A stretch of DNA of 64,000 bases from Linderina pennispora (GCF_002104995.1 NW_024468273.1:31802-95801); one strand, 5' to 3'. Positions 47,908 to 59,322 are shown, counted from the stretch's first letter. Notes: generated by a model from the sequence alone, not told the origin. Translations and numbers: made by a program.

Positions 47908-49644
47908 CTACTTTTTAACCAGTGAAAACTCCATGCATTGAAGTCGACCCTCTCCATCGTTATCGAAGCATTTGCGCTGCTTAGCCTCATCCAATGCCCC
48001 AAGGATTGCTGCATCGCGCTTCTCGTTGAGACTGCGGATTTTTATGCCCTGGATAGACTTGAAAATGCTAGCCAGTAGCAGTATGTGCTGTGCAGCGCGT
48101 GGCCTTGTAGTGAAGATAACTGTGCTAATTTCCAGCGTCCTGAGCTGTGAATTCGCTACATGGCTATGCTTTTCTAGGAACTCTTTGGCTTCGGTGTCAG
48201 AGACATCACCTCGCTCGTTCACGTCATGGCTAGTCTTCAGTGACAGCACCACTGACCGTAGGTTTGGGAATGTGTTGATAAGCCCGATTGCATCGGCAAT
48301 GGTGAACTGGATACCGGCTATGGTTAACTCTTTCAAATCCCTGCACCTGTACAGTGGAGCTACTACCCTGCAGGCATAAGAAACGCGTTTATCGAATGCA
48401 ACCTCCTCGAGAACAGGACTAAGTGATAATACACGCGGGAGTAGCCCTGCTGGATCAACAATCGAAATGCCGTCAGGACCAGTATACCATGATAGATCAA
48501 CACGGCGCAGATTCGGGAATGAGCCAGCATCGAACACGCCGTCCTTGACAAACATCTCATAATTCTGATAGCTGATATGGACTTCCATCACCTCAACCGT
48601 AGGCTGGATCCAACGAAACACGCTGCTGGTTCTGAACTGGCACATCCTCTTCCATACAAACTTTCGCAGCACTGGGAAAGGATTGGCCGTTGGCGCACAC
48701 CCGTCATCCTGAACTCTCCAGCCATTCTTGAATGGTGCTGTGAACGTATGCAGCCGCGAATATACAACAGGTGACTTATCTGCAGGGTTGTGGAACAGCT
48801 TGTTGAGTGGTTCGGAGCTTTGGAACTCGACACTTAGCATCTCCAAACAGTCAGCATTGCGCACTACCAGCTCGATGAGTCCGTTGCCACTGCCGTCACT
48901 CAGATCAACGTGCATGTGCTTGAGTCTAGGCGCTAATTTACTGTCGAGATCGGCGTACAAGGTCTGGTTTCCAAGGACACTCAGACACTGGATTGATGGT
49001 GCGACACCTAAAAACGCTGATAGTGCAGTGGTGTTTATCCGTTTGTTGTCTAGCATCGAATAATGGTCACCAGAATACACAACCGAAACAATATTTGGCA
49101 TTGCCTCCCTCAGCAGCTCGCCGATACGACCGATATTCAGATTAAAGCCTTTTTCTATGCTGGCAAGCTCCTGTGGATCAATTGCAGGCTGCCCTCTCAT
49201 ATGTCTGTGATACTGTTCGTACGAATTGAGGACTGAGACACAAACAGTAACCGTGTAGACTTTCGTGAGCCTACCCTCGCACTGGGTGAAGAGAGTGCCA
49301 ACTACTGAGTGTACTGTTCCGTTGGCGACATCTTCAGGAGTGCAATACAGCTGAAGGTGTCGGACATGGTGTTCGAGCCCGGCTGCAATGATACGTCCAA
49401 GCGACTGTGTATCCTCAGGATAGTTCTGGTTGTCTGTGCCTTGCGAGTTGATAAAAATTATGGCCGATTCGCCGATGAAACTACTGGCGACACGTCGCCA
49501 TTCAGGATCGATGCTCATCAGCGGGTACAGAGTATGCGGCACAGTAACCGGCTTGGCGTCGGTCCGGAGCTCAGTTTTCGACTTGTCCCGTCCGATAGTG
49601 TACGAGACGATGGAGTCAATGACGTGCGGCGGGAGGTGATCCAT
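47908..49644 (-). CDS. F-box-like / leucine-rich repeat protein, copy B
   Basis: 578 aa, collinear with copy A from MDHLPPHVIDSIVSYTIGRD to the end CMEFSLVKK. F-box-like start with LYPLMSIDPEWRRVASSFI, then Leu-rich repeats (LKELTIAGIQFTIADAIGL, LRSVVLSLKTSHDVNERGD). Likely substrate receptor of a ubiquitin ligase, by inference only. Orientation is opposite to copy A, and both carry the same promoter block and 3' flank. Divergence is spread over the whole length, so this is not a very recent duplicate. Confidence 0.75.
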   Translation of the reverse strand: MDHLPPHVIDSIVSYTIGRDKSKTELRTDAKPVTVPHTLYPLMSIDPEWRRVASSFIGESAIIFINSQGTDNQNYPEDTQSLGRIIAAGLEHHVRHLQLYCTPEDVANGTVHSVVGTLFTQCEGRLTKVYTVTVCVSVLNSYEQYHRHMRGQPAIDPQELASIEKGFNLNIGRIGELLREAMPNIVSVVYSGDHYSMLDNKRINTTALSAFLGVAPSIQCLSVLGNQTLYADLDSKLAPRLKHMHVDLSDGSGNGLIELVVRNADCLEMLSVEFQSSEPLNKLFHNPADKSPVVYSRLHTFTAPFKNGWRVQDDGCAPTANPFPVLRKFVWKRMCQFRTSSVFRWIQPTVEVMEVHISYQNYEMFVKDGVFDAGSFPNLRRVDLSWYTGPDGISIVDPAGLLPRVLSLSPVLEEVAFDKRVSYACRVVAPLYRCRDLKELTIAGIQFTIADAIGLINTFPNLRSVVLSLKTSHDVNERGDVSDTEAKEFLEKHSHVANSQLRTLEISTVIFTTRPRAAQHILLLASIFKSIQGIKIRSLNEKRDAAILGALDEAKQRKCFDNDGEGRLQCMEFSLVKK

Positions 49645-49770
49645 GGCGATAATGTCTGGTGGGAATAGCTTGACAAGAAAAAGAATGATGAAGTTCTGAT
49701 GAGGTTAAGTTTGGGAGTATAGTTTTGAGCTTTTATATCTGCTGGGAGAAGCGGTCTGGCTGCGCAAATT
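49645..49770 (-). promoter_or_regulatory. Promoter of F-box-like copy B, TATA at 49731
   Basis: On the minus strand, TATAAAA (49737 down to 49731) lies 93 bp before the ATG, the same spacing as copy A. Motifs around it (GCGCAGCCAGACCGCTTCTC before, CCTCATCAGAACTTCATCAT after) match the copy A promoter nearly base for base. Confidence 0.7.
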
Positions 49771-50149
49771 GGCTGGCAACAAGTCCACAAAATGTGGAAT
49801 GTTCTTAGGAGAAATTGCTGAGTGCCAAAAGCAGAAATCCGCCTTGCAGATCATTACAGATTTGCTGATAATTCGGACAAGGGATTAGATTTGAGCGATG
49901 GCCAGCTTGAGTCGAGTGTCTGCAACCTGGGCAATGCAACCAGCAAGAGAACGTATTGCAGTCAGCACACTAGGATATCTGAGGATCACAGTATATGCAC
50001 GCCTTGTAGCAAGGTGGTCCAGTTATGTAGTCAGAATCACCCCCATGCTGTGTATTGCAGTTGTCCAAATAGTGATTCCATGCGGAATAAATAGGAGTAA
50101 TTCAAACAACCCTAGAAGATAGTGCATGCCATGAACCACCACTACTCAC

Positions 50150-52150
50150 GAACTCTAGACAATATCAGCTGTAGGACAGCTGCTGTTTTGTTTCAGTCGG
50201 CCTTTGCTAAAGCAATGGCGACCCAGCTGCAATCCTTTGGATTCATCCGAACAGTGACTGTGAACGACTCTGAGGGCGCATACCATTGAATGATGACTCC
50301 CTCTGTAGGTACAATATGCCGTACCATGCTTGCAGATGTTGTATTGAGCTGCATACTTCCCAGATAACTGCAGTGATGCACGGCAGCTTGGCTTTTGTGG
50401 CCACAAAGAAAACTTCCTGTAGAATAGCTTGGAAAGCCGCGTGTACTTTACCGATGACGCACCTGTACACTAAACGATAGAGAATTAGGTCCATGATAGT
50501 CTGTGCCAGCGTGTTGAGTAGTTTGGACATTTGGGATAGGCATTCTTCATTGACGTCGTGGAGTATGCGTTTGCTTTCAGGGTCGTAGGGCGCCTTATCT
50601 AAAATGTCCCTTAGGTTGCAGTAAATATTAAGCATTTTCCGCTTTGGTAGTTGTTAAATAAGACTGGCTATATATGCCCCTGCTGCTATTTCTACCTGTA
50701 TGCAAAGAATCCTGAGACAAACCAACTGAGTTTTATGTGACATTGGAAAGGGCTCTTCAAAGTAATGTAGCAATATAGTCCCTGAATGAATACTATACGC
50801 TTGATTTATTGAGGCACATGAAGGTTGTTCCGACATGTATGCAACTGGAGGGAGAAACTCGAGCCAGATTTCCTTAGAGTGCATCATAATTGATCGATCC
50901 ACTTGATGGACTATGTCAGTTGGTATCGAAATGGATATATAAGTGAAAAATGTTGACGAAAAGAGCGGAGCTATGTCATAGTACATGTTGTGAGCACAAG
51001 AAAGATCATGCAGGAGTAGTTTAGGAAACTGAACTTGCGTGGGCTGTTGGCAAATAATTTTAGTGAATGTTGACTACGGATAGGCAGAATAGTAGCTATT
51101 TTCTGATTCTGGAAGCATATTAAACTCCCGTCCGTGGTGGAAAAGTAATGCCAAATAGAAATCGAGCTCACATTTTTAACATGAGGAATCCAAGGGATAA
51201 AGCTGGAATAGGCAGAACAGCATCAAGAGTATGGATGTATTGGGCGCCGACTGAAGCACATCTGTAATTTGGTGGAAATGGTGTAGTCATTTATCGGAAT
51301 CCAAATGAAATATCCAAACATGAGATGGTAGAAGGTAGCTTTTCCCTCAGTCGGCCATAAAATGGCAACTTGTGAGTAATAGGATATTTGGAACTGGGGG
51401 GTATGTGCGTTTATAGTCACTATTGAAGCTACTCATACATCTTACATTAGATATGGTAAGAATGATGAATTCGCAATCTCAGTTAATGGTGTCAGTCTCC
51501 CTTTCGTTTGCCATTCTTGGCTGGGCGGAAATGATATCAAGCCCTATAAATACTAGCACCTTAAGTGCATTCCAATGTGCATCTGCAGAGCCAAAAGCTC
51601 TCAACGCGCCGGTAAGTCTAAGCTTGTCATTTGCTGTATGATGCATGGTGATATGGGGTTTACGAGTGAAATTTGACTTTCTAGTCTTGGTGGCAAATGG
51701 AATGCTGGATACTTGGTTATATCTGCATGAAATGATAAACTCGAGGTTCAGTGTGGCATCGGTTGGAAAGCACTTCAAATAAATTATGCAATGCATGATA
51801 AAGGTATGCCATCCCTAGAGACATCATATGGCGCTAGCCAAGTATATATTTCTGTTGAATATAGCCTCTCTGGTGATGCCAGTGTTGCTGTGGTTCTCAA
51901 GTGAATACTGCAAGATATCCAGAAGGACTGTATGGGAAGATTGTTGACAGTGAGAGCTGATGGATGCGCGTGTATGCAGTTTCTTATTGCGAGGTGCAGC
52001 AAACTGTAGATGAGCTGACCTGCTTTGTATGATTTTAGAGCGTACCTGGTGACATCGACTGTCTGAGTGAGGATGTGATAAAGTCCCTAGATCAGCATTC
52101 TTGATCGGGGATCGGAATCAACGACTTCAAGCAGCCGAAATAATGGCTGA
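50150..52150 (-). pseudogene. Probable decayed fungal-specific transcription factor gene
   Basis: An AT-rich stretch whose minus strand reads, in scattered frames, like the middle homology region of Zn2Cys6 transcription factors (fungal_trans). ALKVLVFIGLDIIS near 51555. FIWIPINDYTISTKLQMCFSRRP near 51300-51245, resembling the W-x-D-R-x-x-S-x-x-x-x-R-P core, followed after a one-base shift by LDAVLPIP. VDRSIMMHSKEIWLEFLPP and SIHSGTILLHYFEEPF near 50900-50750, resembling the linker and LHRPF element, then a C-x(n)-AA-x-x-IA helix. Frames change repeatedly with in-frame stops. It may be a pseudogene or a gene with several introns. No zinc cluster was found. Confidence 0.4.
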
Positions 52151-52206
52151 CGCTTGCTTTTCTGCTCCAAACTACACTTTCATTTGTTTTACAGGTATAC
52201 AAAAGA

Positions 52207-54633
52207 ATGGCAAATGTACTCCAATTCACAGCAATATCAGGAGCCAAAAATGAGGACGCGCTGTGTTACGTGCTCGAAGTAGACGACACGCGGCTTCTGC
52301 TAGACTGCGGCAATTTCTCGGACTACTCAGGCGAGAATCTGGTGCAATTGCGACGGGTGGCGCGACAAGTGGACGCAGTGCTTCTCTCGCACCCAGATAT
52401 GGCACACCTGGGGGCATACGCACTAGCGTACAGCAAATATGGGCTGACATGCCCAGCATACGCGACAGTGCCGGTGCGCAACATGGGGCGGCTCTGCATG
52501 CTGGACGTGGTGCGCTCGCTGCGGTCGTGCTCTGACTTCACACTGTTCAACGAGCAGGATGTGCGGGATGCGTTTGAGAACATAACGCCGCTGCGGTTCT
52601 CGCAGCCAACAGCGTTGCCAGGGAAGCACTCGGAGATTGTGGTGACGGCGCATGCGGCGGGGCATACGATTGGAGGTACGGTGTGGACGATCCGCAAGGG
52701 CACGGAACAGGTTCTGTATGCGATGGACTATAACCACGTCAAGGAGGCGCATCTGGGGAAGACGCAGCTGCTGCCGGGCAAGCAGGGGCAGGTGGCCAAG
52801 TCCATGACTCGGCCGATGCTTCTGATTACCGACGCGTACAATGCACAGTACAATCTGCCGACGCGGGCCAAGCGGCTGGCGAGCTTCATGGGGGCAGTCG
52901 AGGCCGTGACGCAGCGAGGCGGTAACGTGCTGGTCCCAGTGGACTCGACCGCGCGTGTGCTGGAGCTGGCGTATGTATTGGAGCAGCGGTGGGCGGAGAA
53001 GCGGCACCACCGAATGTCGAATCCGGTTTTTCTCCTGGGACGGTGCGCGCGGCAGACAATGCAGTTTGCACAGTCGATGCTGGAGTGGATGTCGGAAGGC
53101 GTGACCAACCAGTTCACAGGCACAAAAGCGAACCCGTTCGAGCTGCAGCACGTGGTGCTGGTGCAGAATATGGCGGAGCTGGATGCACAGATGGCGGCGA
53201 TTTACGAGGACCCAAAGATCAAAACAAAGTACCGGCCGCGTGGGGCGGTAGTGCTGGCGACGCTTGAGGGCATGTCACTGGGGTTCTCGCAGGAGCTGTT
53301 TGTGCGGTGGGCGGAGGACCCGCAAAATGCAGTTGTGCTGCCGCAGCGCGGACCGCCAGGGACGTTGGCGCATGATCTGTTCACGCGGTGGTGGGATCGG
53401 GTGCAGACGGGCCAGACAGCCGGCGAGCCAATCAAGCTGGCAGACCCGATCAGCCTGCCCAAAAACACCTGCATTGAGGTGACGGTGAAGCAACGGATTC
53501 CACTCAAGGGCGAGGAGCTTGAGGAGTGGACGCGGCAGGAGGCCGAGCGAGTGGAGCGCGAGGCAGCGCGGGCAGCGATGCTGAAGCGCGGACGCACAAT
53601 GCTGGACAACGACGACGACGACACCAGCTCGACCGGCGGCAGCGACGACGAAGGCGAAGGAAGGGGCGGGACTCGCGACGTGGACTCGGGAGCAATCGCA
53701 GCAGTGGATCTGGAAATGGAGCGGCTGCGCAGCGGACAGACGTTTGATCTGCACGTGCGGGACCGCGGGCGTGTGGGCGGGTTTTTCCGGCAGCCGCAGA
53801 GCCACTGCATGTTTCCGTTCCAGGAGAAGCGGCGACGCGTCGACGAGTTTGGCGAGACGTACGATGTGCGGCAATATATGCGCGAGTTCGATACGCACGG
53901 CGACGAGGTGGTGCGCGGCACGCAGCAGGAGCCGGCAAAGCCCGGCTACGGCGTGCTGGACGACGACACCAACGACGATTTTGACGAGTCAGTGCCGACC
54001 AAGCTTCTGCAGGATACCAGACGTGTGCACGTGCGCTGCCGGCTGTCGTTTGTGGACCTGGAGGGCCGGTCGGATGGGCGGTCAGTGCGCAATATCCTGG
54101 TGCAGCTCGAGCCGAAGCGCGTGGTGCTGGTTCACGGATCGGCTGCAGGAACGCAGATGCTGGCGGACTACTGCGCCGACCCCGAGGTGGCTGTGACCAA
54201 GGAAGTGTACGCGCCCAGCGTGGGTGAAATCGTCAACGTGTCGTCGGGCGCCAATGCATATACGGTCAAGCTGACCGATGCGCTGCTGACCAAGGTGCGG
54301 TTTGCCGAACTGCAGGGAGCGCAGCTGGGGCACGTATCTGGGCGGATCCGCTATGCAGAGGACGCCGAGGAGCCGGTGCTGGATGTGGATGTGGCGGCGC
54401 TGGAGAATGCGTGGCAGAGGCCCGTGTTTGTGGGCGACGCCAAGCTCAGTCTGTTGCGGCGGCGGCTGCGCGAAAGCGGGCTGGCGGCCGAGTTCTCAAG
54501 CGACGGCGTGCTTGTGTGCAGCAATTTACTGGCGGTCTCGCGTATTGGCGGCAAGCTGCGGATCCAGGGAAATGTCTCACCCGAGTTTTACCGGCTACGC
54601 GACGTCATTTATCGTGCTCTTGTGGTTGTCTAA
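52207..54633 (+). CDS. CFT2: Cft2/CPSF100, pre-mRNA 3'-end processing subunit
   Basis: 808 aa. Metallo-beta-lactamase and beta-CASP fold at about 1-430 (LLDCGNFSDYSGENLVQLRR, VDAVLLSHPDMAHLGAYALA, AAGHTIGGTVWTI, AMDYNHVKEAHLG). The metal-binding HxHxDH signature is replaced by SHPDMAHLGA, as expected for the catalytically dead CPSF100/Cft2 partner of the endonuclease CPSF73/Ysh1. An acidic disordered insert follows at about 470-500 (LDNDDDDTSSTGGSDDEGEG), then the C-terminal domain with RVHVRCRLSFVDLEGRSDGR and VLVHGSAAGTQMLADYCAD. It works in the cleavage and polyadenylation factor in the nucleus. Confidence 0.95.
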   Translation: MANVLQFTAISGAKNEDALCYVLEVDDTRLLLDCGNFSDYSGENLVQLRRVARQVDAVLLSHPDMAHLGAYALAYSKYGLTCPAYATVPVRNMGRLCMLDVVRSLRSCSDFTLFNEQDVRDAFENITPLRFSQPTALPGKHSEIVVTAHAAGHTIGGTVWTIRKGTEQVLYAMDYNHVKEAHLGKTQLLPGKQGQVAKSMTRPMLLITDAYNAQYNLPTRAKRLASFMGAVEAVTQRGGNVLVPVDSTARVLELAYVLEQRWAEKRHHRMSNPVFLLGRCARQTMQFAQSMLEWMSEGVTNQFTGTKANPFELQHVVLVQNMAELDAQMAAIYEDPKIKTKYRPRGAVVLATLEGMSLGFSQELFVRWAEDPQNAVVLPQRGPPGTLAHDLFTRWWDRVQTGQTAGEPIKLADPISLPKNTCIEVTVKQRIPLKGEELEEWTRQEAERVEREAARAAMLKRGRTMLDNDDDDTSSTGGSDDEGEGRGGTRDVDSGAIAAVDLEMERLRSGQTFDLHVRDRGRVGGFFRQPQSHCMFPFQEKRRRVDEFGETYDVRQYMREFDTHGDEVVRGTQQEPAKPGYGVLDDDTNDDFDESVPTKLLQDTRRVHVRCRLSFVDLEGRSDGRSVRNILVQLEPKRVVLVHGSAAGTQMLADYCADPEVAVTKEVYAPSVGEIVNVSSGANAYTVKLTDALLTKVRFAELQGAQLGHVSGRIRYAEDAEEPVLDVDVAALENAWQRPVFVGDAKLSLLRRRLRESGLAAEFSSDGVLVCSNLLAVSRIGGKLRIQGNVSPEFYRLRDVIYRALVVV

Positions 54634-54790
54634 GGTTCCAGACCCCGGTGTTTTGTGGATAGGGGGGATAGGCTTGTTTATTTAGGAGGCGGAATTTTAG
54701 GAACTGCTTTTTTTTGTTTCTCCGCTATGCTTTCGCTTTCCTCCGATTTTATAAAACTCGAATTCTAATACTCCGCAAAAAAACAATAAA

Positions 54791-57700
54791 ATGCTGAGTT
54801 CTCGTCATCATGCAGTGCTGAAGGAAATCGACACAGCGCGGTGCGTTGGGCGGTGGAGTACACTAGGCGAGCTGGCCACACGGTATGCCAAGCATGCCGA
54901 GTCTGGGCAAGGTAAGGTGGGCAGAAACAAAACAGCACCAGGAGGTTTTAGTTTCCCAAAGCTTAAAGAATTCGCCACTGTAGTGTTCTCGCAGCTGGTG
55001 AGGAGCGAGGCGCTGCTGGAGGAGAAGCTGCAGAGCGTCAAGTGGAGTGGGCGCAACCACTGGAAGGGCGACGGCGAAATGACGGGCAACGGGCGGATAC
55101 AGATCGCATATCCGATGAATATCGCCAGTAGCACGCTGCTGGCCGACATCGAAAAGGACCTGGTCAGTGTGGGCAAGCGCAAAATGACCAGCGACGAGGG
55201 ATATGTAAGTTGTCTGCTATGAAGCTGGAGGTTTTGTCGGAAACCAGACATTGTTCGTGTGCATTGGCCCTAACCCCCTAAAGCTCTTGTAGCAATACAA
55301 GGTGGTGCTGGCCAAGGTGTACTTTTACGCAGCGCAGTTTGCAAAGTGTGGCGAGGTGCTGGCATCGGTGCCAGACACGCTGGAGGAAAGCTCGCTGTCG
55401 GCAGACTACAACAAGCAGCTATACATTGCGCAGATGGTGATGCGCGGGATCATCCAGGAGATGGACGGCAAGCTGCAAGAGGCGCTGGACACATACGCGC
55501 AGGCACTGGGCACGTACCGCGGCCAGCTGAGCGCACATGCAGTGGTAGTGGTTCCCAAAGCATCGGGCGGCAGCACCGAGGAGATTGTTAATTGGTCAGA
55601 GGAGGCGCTGTACCGACGGGCGCTGCTGTCGCTGTCGCTGGGCGACAAGGAGCACGGCATGGAGCAACTGGGCGAGTACCTGCAGCATATGGACAGCGTG
55701 TCTCCGCCGGCGTTCCGCGTGTTCCGGCGGCTGAGAGCCAACCACGTGCTGCTGGGCATTTCGCGGTCGCTGTATACATTGGAGGGGACGCGGCCACTGA
55801 AGCAGGCGCTGCTGGATGGACACCAGCACCAGATGACGCTGCTGGGCATGGCAATGCGGTTCCCGCGGGCAGACGACGCCAACAGCGAAGTGCTGGTAGC
55901 CGTTGATGCAGCGGCAGGCGATTGGAACCTGACGCAGGCGTATTCGCGTACCGAGTCGCTGCGGCTGCTTGAGCTGCTGTATCAGGCGGTGCACATCACG
56001 TATAACTCGCCGCAGCTCATGCGACACCTGGTGCATACGCTGATCCGGTTCGGTGACTACCACGAGGCAGGGCTGGCTTTCGGTACATACAATGTGCTGG
56101 TGGAACGGCAGCTCGAGACTGTGCGCAAGGCGCTGCGTGCTGCGCTCAGCGAGGGCGGGCCGCGGGCGCTGCAGCTCGGCGTGGGCGTCGAGTCAATCAA
56201 CGATATTCTGGAGACAACCATCACCGGCACGCGGCTGCATCTGGTGCACCTGCAGAATCCGCAGGAAAGCTTGGCGCTGGCCCATGCGGCAGGCGATTTG
56301 ATCGACGAGATCGAAGGGCTGGATCCGGCAAACGCGTACGTTGGGCGGGTGCCGGAGCAAATCAAGGCGCAGCTGGCGCTGTGGCGCGGGGCAGCCCACG
56401 CACGCCTGTCGCAGGCCAGCAGGGAGCCCGAGAACCGCACGCACCACCACACTGCGGCGCTGCAGCAGCTGCAGCAGGCAGTGGGGCTAGCACCGCGCAT
56501 GTACGAGGCCCAGTACCAGCTGGCGCTGGAGCAGGCGATCGGCGCGCGCGACATTACCTCAGCCACGGCCTCAGCCAAGGCAGCAGTGGCGCTGGACGCT
56601 CGACGGCTCGAGGCCTGGCACCTGCTGGTCCTGCTGGCCACCGCGCGCAAAGACTACGCGACCGCGCAGCGCATCTGCGACGTGGCTCTGAAGCAGAGCG
56701 AGTGGTGGGCCGTGGACTGCGAGATCCAGGCAGCCGGGCCCTCGCGGCCGAGCCACCTTGGGCTGGTGGACAGCAAGCCGGCAGCTCGCGGCGGCGACAT
56801 CGACTCGGGCATCGCGTACCTGCGGCTGCGGATGACGCGGCAGCTGATTGATAGCAAGCTTGGCGGCCTGGCGGCGTGTCTGAAATCGCAGCCGCATATG
56901 TTTGCATTGTATGGCTGCGTTTTCGGCCCCGTACTGTCGTCGCCCGAGGGCGCTGATGATGCGTCGGCGGCGCTGGAGCTTTCAATGGCTGGAGATCCGC
57001 GCTCGGCACCGCCGCTGCGCGATCTGCTGGGCAGCCGCAAGCCGCACTCGATGACGTCGGGGAAGCGCTCGCTGGCGCGCTCCTTGGCACGCACCATGCT
57101 GGGCAGGCACGTGCGCCAGCGCTCGGCCGGCTCGCCCGACGACCACCCGGCGACCACCGGCCATGCACGCACCCACTCGCACAGCGTAAGGCGGTCCCCA
57201 GCCTTCCCCAGCAGCTCTCCCAGCGACTCAGCTCCGGCTCAACCAGCCGAGCCGACGGCACCCGCGGAGCCAGCACAGCAGCCGAAGCGGCAGCGGTCGA
57301 TGCCGCATCTGCGCAACGGCAGCGTGGACAGTGCACTGGCGGGTGATGTGCCGACGGAGGCTTACTACGACAACCCGGATCTGTCAGCAGCCAAGATCCG
57401 CGCCAGTCTGGGCCTGAGCCCGAGCACGCGCGCCAGCACCATCTCGGGCCTGGCCACCCACCACAGCGTGTACTATTCGCCAATCGCCACGCATCTGTCA
57501 ATGCAGCGCCAGCAGGCGAGCCGCGCGCTATGCGACCTGTGGCTCCTGTCGGCTGGAATGTTTGTGCAGCTGCAGCGTACCGACGAGGCCGCCAATGCAA
57601 TTAACGAGGCGGTCAATGCGTGGCCCGAAAGCCCCGATGCCCTGGTGATGCGCGGCCAGCTGGAGCTCGCGCGCGGCCAGCCCCTGCCTGCCCTCAACGA

Positions 57701-58004
57701 GTTCCACGCTGCCGTCGCCCTGCAGCCTGGCAATATTCGCGCGGCCGTCGGTCTTGCCCGTGTCGAGTATTTGCTTGGCCGTCGTGATGTTGCCATTGGG
57801 CTATTGAAGAACATCACCAGGGCCCATGGCTGGTCGGATCCCGAGGCCTGGTACTGGCTTGGGAGGCTGGAACGCGAGGTCGCCGAGGAGCGAGACCCAG
57901 GCTCTGATAACCAGGCACTGGCGCGCGCTATGGAATACACCACGTATGCCTTGGAGCTGGAGACTACCCAGCCTATGCGCCCGTTCACGCTGCTATGCCA
58001 GTGA
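54791..58004 (+). CDS. YPP1: Ypp1/TTC7-like TPR scaffold of the PI4-kinase complex
   Basis: Two exons: 54791-55204 (138 codons, ends DEGY) and 55293-58004, joined across an 88-nt intron (GTAAGT at 55205, TTGTAG ending at 55292). The junction is in phase 0 and gives 1041 aa. The start MLSSRHHAVLKEIDTARCVGRW resembles the TTC7/Ypp1 N-terminus. TPR-like helices run throughout (for example YKVVLAKVYFYAAQFAKCGEVL, ALCDLWLLSAGMFVQLQRTDEAANAINEA, PLPALNEFHAAVALQPGNIRAAVGL). A Ser/Pro-rich disordered insert occupies about 690-860. Ypp1, with Efr3, holds the PI4-kinase Stt4 at the plasma membrane. Identity is by family layout, not by a unique motif. Confidence 0.85.
55205..55292 (+). other. Intron of YPP1
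   Basis: 88 nt with consensus donor GTAAGT and acceptor TTGTAG. Removal joins two frames in phase 0. The candidate branch site CCCTAACCC lies at about 55268-55276, some 20 nt before the acceptor. Confidence 0.85.
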
Positions 58005-58534
58005 GAAGCCGTCGACTTTTTAAATGCATCTTTAACCAATGCAGCTTAATATTGCCACTATTACCATGGCCACAATTCTCGTGTTTCGGATACATGGGTG
58101 TGGATAAAGAGAGCTGCGTAGAAACGTGGCAGTGCTGGGCGTAGCGATGGCAGCAGAACCTACCAGTGTGGAACCAAATCAGTGTGGCTGGTTGGCGAGC
58201 ATTGAAGTCGGCAGGTACCGCTTAGCAGTGAAGTGCACATGATATGCATCTGACCCAGGTAGCGATACTAAAAATGGCATTCTGTCTAACCACTAATCAA
58301 CGACGGTGCTGCTTGACAGACGACGAGTCGCAAAATAGTCATGGGTGGCACGAGCATCGCTGAGCTGGCACTGCCTGTGTCTGTTGATCAGAAATCCATC
58401 ATCAAATCTCGCAATCACCTAACCGCCAAGGTGCAGCCTCCAGGCCATTCTACAGTGAGGCCCGCTTTTCCTTCTGCTAGAGTCCATTTCGCAATTGTCG
58501 CTTATAATTCCAGTTTTTTCTACATTTTATTCGG
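58005..58534. other. Intergenic between YPP1 and GET1
   Basis: About 530 bp. A short open frame at 58341 overlaps the GET1 start in another frame and shows no motif. It ends in a T-rich stretch before the GET1 ATG. Nothing else seen. Confidence 0.4.
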
Positions 58535-59134
58535 ATGGCCGGGTGCTTGCTACTAACGATATTTGCGATTGAGCTTCTGTCGGTGTGCTTGGAGGCGGTC
58601 GGCTACAGCACGCTAGCGCAGGGTCTCTGGGCCACATACTGCACGGTGACCGGCAATCAGAAGGCGGCCGAGCGGCTTTCGCTGAAAGCATCGATCACGC
58701 AGCTGCGTCGCGACCTGCGTACCGTCAGCTCCGTAGACGAGTTTGCGCGGTGGGCCAAGATGCGGCGCCGGCTGGACGCGCTGACGGGCAAATTCGAGTC
58801 GGTGTCGAGCGAACTGGCCCTGGAGCGCACGGCGTTTGAGCTATACGTGAACCTGGCGTTGCGGGTGCTGATCTACAGCGTACGGTTTATTGTCAGCATG
58901 TGGTTCTGGCGTACGCCGGTGTTTTATGTGCCTAGGAATTGGTTCTATCCGGGTGTCTGGGTGCTGGCGATGCCTGGGGCTCCCAAGGGCAGTGTCAGCG
59001 TGGCTGTGTGGGCGGTCGTGTGTAATCGGGTGTGTAAGCAGATGGGGAGGATCGTGAATCGCGTCTGGCGGCCGGTTGTCGCTGAGAGTGAGCCCCAGCA
59101 GCAGCCGCAGCAGCAGCAGCAGGTGACGATCTGA
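58535..59134 (+). CDS. GET1: Get1/WRB, ER receptor subunit for tail-anchored proteins
   Basis: 199 aa. First membrane helix at 1-22 (LLLTIFAIELLSVCLEAVGY). Cytosolic coiled coil about 40-95 (KAAERLSLKASITQLRRDLR, FARWAKMRRRLDALTGKFES) that docks Get3. Second helix about 105-128. Then the conserved loop TPVFYVPRNWFYPGVWVLAMP and the Get1 signature APKGSVSVAVWAVVCN in the third helix. With Get2 it releases tail-anchored proteins from Get3 into the ER membrane. A Gln-rich tail QQQPQQQQQVTI ends the protein. Length fits the family (about 170-235). Confidence 0.9.
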   Translation: MAGCLLLTIFAIELLSVCLEAVGYSTLAQGLWATYCTVTGNQKAAERLSLKASITQLRRDLRTVSSVDEFARWAKMRRRLDALTGKFESVSSELALERTAFELYVNLALRVLIYSVRFIVSMWFWRTPVFYVPRNWFYPGVWVLAMPGAPKGSVSVAVWAVVCNRVCKQMGRIVNRVWRPVVAESEPQQQPQQQQQVTI

Positions 59135-59322
59135 AAATGGCACTGCTTATTTGCCAGCGAGAAAGGCGGCATGATGGTCACAGCATGCATTGGCTATTCG
59201 CCAAGACTCGGCCCTCCCCCTTTTAAAACTCCTTGCGCCAGCAGCAACTCGCCTCCGTTTTACACTCTTTTCTCTTCATTGCTTCTACACTACCATTATA
59301 CTTTATACTTTTTTCAAAACCA

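Noticed and set aside
52330-52420. Loss of the metal-binding HxHxDH motif in CFT2 as a lesion
   Set aside because: CPSF100/Cft2 proteins normally lack it; the active nuclease is CPSF73/Ysh1.
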